Source: Acidobacteriota bacterium
GTDB taxonomy: Bacteria; Acidobacteriota; Terriglobia; Bryobacterales; Bryobacteraceae
NCBI GenBank assembly: GCA_018268935.1
Contig: JAFDVS010000131.1
Span: 1-56,572, forward strand
Length of the DNA stretch: 56,572 nucleotides
Direction: 5' to 3'
Part shown: positions 53,663 through 56,572 of the stretch, one piece after another
How positions within the stretch are numbered: the first letter of the stretch is position 1
How the letters are laid out: each line of letters opens with the position of its first letter
The notes under the pieces: generated by a model
Told to the model about the DNA's origin: nothing
The model's input: the letters and a program-made list of their open reading frames with translations, nothing else
Database searches by the model: none
Program-made: the position numbers and the translations under genes

Positions 53663-55578
53663 CGACCGCGCCGCAGCTTCGAGTGGAAGTGCCTGGCGAG
53701 GGGTATCACTCCTCGCTGATTGCATGCCAGGTGGCATGTCCGGTCCACACGGATGCGCGCGGCTATGTGCGGGCGATTGCGGAGGGGCGGTTTGAAGAAG
53801 CGTATCTAATTGCGCGGGGTCCGAATCCGTTTGCGTCGATGTGCGGGCGGATTTGCGGGGCTCCGTGCGAGGCGGCGTGCCGGCGGGGACAGGTGCCAAG
53901 GGTGGACGACGATGGGCACTTTGTGGCGAACGACAAGCCGGTGGCGATACGGGCACTGAAGCGGTTTGCCTGTGAGATGGCGGGTCCGGATTCGCGGCCG
54001 TTGACGGAAGTGATGGAACGGCTGCGCGGTTATGTGCCTGCGGTGAGCGCGTATGCCGAGGAGATGGCGGCTCTGTTGAAGGCGGGGTTGGACGCGAAGT
54101 TGCCGAAGGCGAATGGGGAGCGGGTGGCGATTATTGGCGCAGGTCCCGCGGGGTTGTCGGCGGCGCACGATCTGGCGCTGTTGGGGTGCAAGCCGGTGGT
54201 GTTTGAGACGGAGCCGGTGGCGGCGGGAATGCTGGCAGTGGGCGTTCCGGCATACCGGCTGCCTCGCGAAGTGATTGCGCGGGAAGTGGCGGTGATTGAG
54301 GCGCTGGGTGTGGAGATCCGCTGCGGCGTGACGGTGGGGAAGGATGTTTCGTTCGCCGAGTTACGGCGTGAGTTTGCGGCGGTGCTGATCGCGGTAGGTG
54401 CGAAGTCCTCACGGGCGTTGGGACTGCCTGGCGAGCAAGGGCCGGGTGTGTTTGGGGGCGTGGATCTGCTGCGGTCGGTGTCGTTGCATGAGCCGGTGGA
54501 TATTGGCCATGACGTGGTGGTGATTGGCGGCGGGAACGTGGCGTATGACGTGGCGCGCACGGTGGTGCGGCAGATTGCGTACGATACGGCGCGCACGGCG
54601 GCGCGATTGGCCGGAACAACAAGGGTGCATCTTGTTTCGTTGGAGAGTTTGGAAGAGATGCCGGCGGACACGGTGGAGATTATGGAAGGGGATGAGGAAG
54701 GGATCACGCGGCTGAACGGGTGGGGTCCGGTGGAGATTCGCCGTGGTGGGAACGGGCGGCCGGAGGCTGTGGTGTTCCGGCGTTGCCTGCGTGTGTACGA
54801 CGAACAACGGCGGTTTTCGCCTGTCTATGATGATGCGGACCAACTGGCGGTGTCGTGCGATACGGTGTTGCTGGCGGTGGGGCAATCGCCGTCGCTGCGG
54901 TTCCTAGAGGACGGCGGCGCGGATGTGGAGCAGATGCGGCCGGGGTGGCCGAAGTTGGATGCCTCGCTAGCGACGACAGGGGCCGGTGTGTTTGTGGCGG
55001 GCGATCTGGCGCATGGGACGCGATTGTTGATTGACGCGGTGGCATCGGGGAAGAAGGCGGCGCGTTCGATTTATGCGTATCTGACGGGGCGGGTGCTGCA
55101 GGAAGACGCGGTGACTTCGCACCGTGTGTTGGACGAATACCGGCGGGAACGCGGGTATGAATCGATCCGGCGGCAGGCGGTGCCGGTGGCGGAGCCCGAG
55201 GAGCGGCTGCATCATCCGGAGGCGTTGGTGGAGATTGGCTACACGGCGGAACTGGCGATGCGCGAGGCTTCGCGCTGTTTGGATTGCGGTGTGACTCCGG
55301 TATTTGACGGGGGACGGTGTGTGCTGTGCGGTGGGTGTGTGGATGTGTGCCCGACGCAGTGTTTGAAGCTGGTTCCGCTGGCGCAGGTACTTCCCGCGGC
55401 GGATGTCGATGCGGCGGTGCGCGAGTTGTTGAGTGAAGGTGTGGATCTTTACGAAAACTCGGCGATTTTGAAAGACGAACAACGCTGCATCCGGTGTGCG
55501 TTGTGCGCGGTGCGATGTCCGGCGGATGCAATCACGATGGAGCGGACTTTGCGCTCGATGGAATGGAGGTTGGCATGA
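53659..55578 (+). CDS. GltD-like FAD/NAD(P) oxidoreductase with N- and C-terminal iron-sulfur domains
   Basis: 639 residues. An N-terminal Fer4_20-type domain has C23, C27, C62, C66, C70 and C74 for two [4Fe-4S] clusters, as in glutamate synthase small subunit. FAD-binding Rossmann motif GAGPAGLS begins at 160; the NAD(P)H-binding motif VVVIGGGNVAYDVAR follows in the middle. The C-terminus adds two ferredoxin motifs, CVLCGGCVDVCP and CIRCALCAVRCP. It is about 160 residues longer than ordinary GltD because of these. Its position upstream of Rieske and cytochrome b genes (ATGA overlap) suggests it hands electrons between NAD(P)H and a quinone/cytochrome b complex. No large glutamate synthase subunit is nearby. 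Confidence 0.92.
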   Translation: MTTAPQLRVEVPGEGYHSSLIACQVACPVHTDARGYVRAIAEGRFEEAYLIARGPNPFASMCGRICGAPCEAACRRGQVPRVDDDGHFVANDKPVAIRALKRFACEMAGPDSRPLTEVMERLRGYVPAVSAYAEEMAALLKAGLDAKLPKANGERVAIIGAGPAGLSAAHDLALLGCKPVVFETEPVAAGMLAVGVPAYRLPREVIAREVAVIEALGVEIRCGVTVGKDVSFAELRREFAAVLIAVGAKSSRALGLPGEQGPGVFGGVDLLRSVSLHEPVDIGHDVVVIGGGNVAYDVARTVVRQIAYDTARTAARLAGTTRVHLVSLESLEEMPADTVEIMEGDEEGITRLNGWGPVEIRRGGNGRPEAVVFRRCLRVYDEQRRFSPVYDDADQLAVSCDTVLLAVGQSPSLRFLEDGGADVEQMRPGWPKLDASLATTGAGVFVAGDLAHGTRLLIDAVASGKKAARSIYAYLTGRVLQEDAVTSHRVLDEYRRERGYESIRRQAVPVAEPEERLHHPEALVEIGYTAELAMREASRCLDCGVTPVFDGGRCVLCGGCVDVCPTQCLKLVPLAQVLPAADVDAAVRELLSEGVDLYENSAILKDEQRCIRCALCAVRCPADAITMERTLRSMEWRLA

Positions 55579-56060
55579 CGCTCAAATCCGGGCCACAGAG
55601 GTCCCGACTCGATCCTGAACCGATGCCGAGGCGCGATGTGCTGGGGCTGGCTTCTTTGTGGGCCTCGGCTTCGGCGCTGTTGTTTGCGGTGGTTGGCATG
55701 ATGCGGCTGCCAAAGGCGGCGGTGCTGGCGTCGCCATCGAAGAAGTTTCGCGTGACGTTGCCGGAGACGCTGCCGGTGGGCGAGGCGTTTGTGCCGCCGG
55801 GACGCGCGGTGGCGCTGTTCAAAGATGCAGAGGGCGTGTATGCGGTGTCGACGATCTGCACGCATTTGGGTTGCGTAGTGAAGGCGAATGCGGAAGGGTT
55901 TGAGTGTCCTTGCCATGGATCGCGATTCACACATGACGGGACGGTGGCGAAGGGACCTGCGCCAAGGCCACTGCCGTGGTTGAAGATTTCAGGCAAAGAC
56001 GGGCAGTTCGTGGTGGATGAAGGCGCGACGGTGCCACAAGGGACGAAGGTGAACGCATGA
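55575..56060 (+). CDS. Rieske [2Fe-2S] protein of a cytochrome bc-type complex
   Basis: 161 residues. The start at 55575 overlaps the previous stop (ATGA) and has GGAGG six bases upstream. Residues 19-21 (RRD) followed by a hydrophobic helix (about 22-45) act as a Tat-type N-terminal membrane anchor. Box 1 is CTHLGC (95-100), box 2 CPCHGS (111-116); C95, H97, C111 and H114 bind the cluster and C100/C113 form the stabilising disulfide. It is the electron acceptor for quinol oxidation in complex with the cytochrome b encoded next. Confidence 0.96.
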   Translation: MTLKSGPQRSRLDPEPMPRRDVLGLASLWASASALLFAVVGMMRLPKAAVLASPSKKFRVTLPETLPVGEAFVPPGRAVALFKDAEGVYAVSTICTHLGCVVKANAEGFECPCHGSRFTHDGTVAKGPAPRPLPWLKISGKDGQFVVDEGATVPQGTKVNA

Positions 56061-56572
56061 CGGCAATGGAACAGTTCGTTGCGAACCTGCGGGCCGCGCC
56101 CACGCGCATTGTGGAAACGGCGTTCCGCGGCGGGAAGCCGGAGACGGACCGGACTCGGTCGACGTTCGTGTTTGGCAATGTGTTTCTGCATCTGCATTCG
56201 GTGCGAACGCACCGGTGGAGCCTGCGGTGGACGACGACGTTCGGGTTGGGGATTGCGAGCCTGGCGGCGTTCTTTCTGACGCTGGTGACGGGCGTGTTGC
56301 TGATGTTCTATTACAAGCCATTCACGGAAGTGGCTTACGATTCGATCAAAGACATTCACTTCGTGGTGCCGACGGGGCGCTTCATTCGCAATATTCATCG
56401 ATGGGCGGCGAACGTAATGGTGGTGTGCGTGATTCTGCACATGGCGCGGGCGTTTTATACCGGCGCCTATCGAAAGCCTCGCGAGTTCAACTGGCTGATC
56501 GGGATGGGGCTGCTGGTGGTAACGCTGGGGCTTTCGTTCACGGGCTACCTGTTGCCGTGGGATCAACTGGCT
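56057..56572 (+). CDS. Cytochrome b subunit, N-terminal part (3' end outside window)
   Basis: 172 codons from ATG 56057 (overlapping the Rieske stop) to the end of the window. The segment HRWAANVMVVCVILHMARAF has two histidines 14 residues apart within the second core helix, as expected for b-type heme ligands in cytochrome b/b6; the partner histidines lie beyond the window. A preceding helix has LGIASLAAFFLTLVTGVLLMF, and YKPREFNW-like residues follow (KPREFNWLIG). Forms the quinol-oxidising complex with the Rieske protein; the flavoprotein encoded upstream may be a third component. Confidence 0.94.
   Translation, partial: MTAMEQFVANLRAAPTRIVETAFRGGKPETDRTRSTFVFGNVFLHLHSVRTHRWSLRWTTTFGLGIASLAAFFLTLVTGVLLMFYYKPFTEVAYDSIKDIHFVVPTGRFIRNIHRWAANVMVVCVILHMARAFYTGAYRKPREFNWLIGMGLLVVTLGLSFTGYLLPWDQLA

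Overview
The window looks like part of an Acidobacteria chromosome, most likely from the Bryobacteraceae/Solibacter side. This is inferred from gene content, not from a marker gene. The DNA is GC-rich. It encodes PEP-CTERM proteins, a Ser/Thr kinase fused to periplasmic TPRs, Oar-type TonB receptors with an N-terminal carboxypeptidase-regulatory domain, SBBP and putative-Ig (He_PIG) surface proteins, and several Tat- or Sec-exported enzymes. I saw no rRNA, tRNA, CRISPR array, intact insertion sequence or phage gene.

Layout. 0-8.4 kb: end of a nucleoside hydrolase; a fatty-acid desaturase followed directly by a two-component pair whose kinase is almost entirely intramembrane; a frameshifted PEP-CTERM gene; a six-helix membrane protein; RlmA-type rRNA methyltransferase; kinase-TPR protein; small exported protein behind a good promoter. 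8.6-14.5 kb (minus strand): PEP-CTERM protein, then an operon polX / M16 protease / inactive M16 partner / Nudix hydrolase. 14.5-20.3 kb: a decaying region with a frameshifted exported-protein gene, an SBBP protein, remnants of a small protein-HNH nuclease pair between direct repeats, a sialidase and a VapBC module. 20.5-28.3 kb: orphan response regulator, glycine-zipper protein, fused circularly permuted ATP-grasp/alpha-E protein with a transglutaminase, and a TonB receptor behind a cobalamin riboswitch. 28.3-37.8 kb: Tat-exported and membrane proteins of unknown role, a sugar isomerase/epimerase/DUF3748 group, two PEP-CTERM genes, an ArsS-like radical SAM enzyme and an amidohydrolase. 37.9-43.9 kb: a large Oar-like receptor and, convergent to it, a TPR protein / acetate-kinase-like / YfiT-like operon. 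44-49.5 kb: a three-gene exported-protein operon ending in an 11-repeat Ig protein. 49.5-56.6 kb: a divergent SelA-like/amidohydrolase pair carrying export signals, an exported protein, and an Rrf2-controlled operon of an iron-sulfur flavoprotein, Rieske protein and cytochrome b, cut by the window end.

The genes do not form one pathway. Units that clearly belong together are desaturase with HK/RR, polX-M16-M16-Nudix, ATP-grasp/alpha-E with transglutaminase, riboswitch with TonB receptor, TPR/kinase/YfiT, the Ig-protein operon, and Rrf2/flavoprotein/Rieske/cytochrome b. The last is the best candidate for an unusual system: a quinol-oxidising core apparently coupled to an NAD(P)H-type flavoprotein. 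PEP-CTERM sorting must rely on an exosortase elsewhere, since none is visible here.
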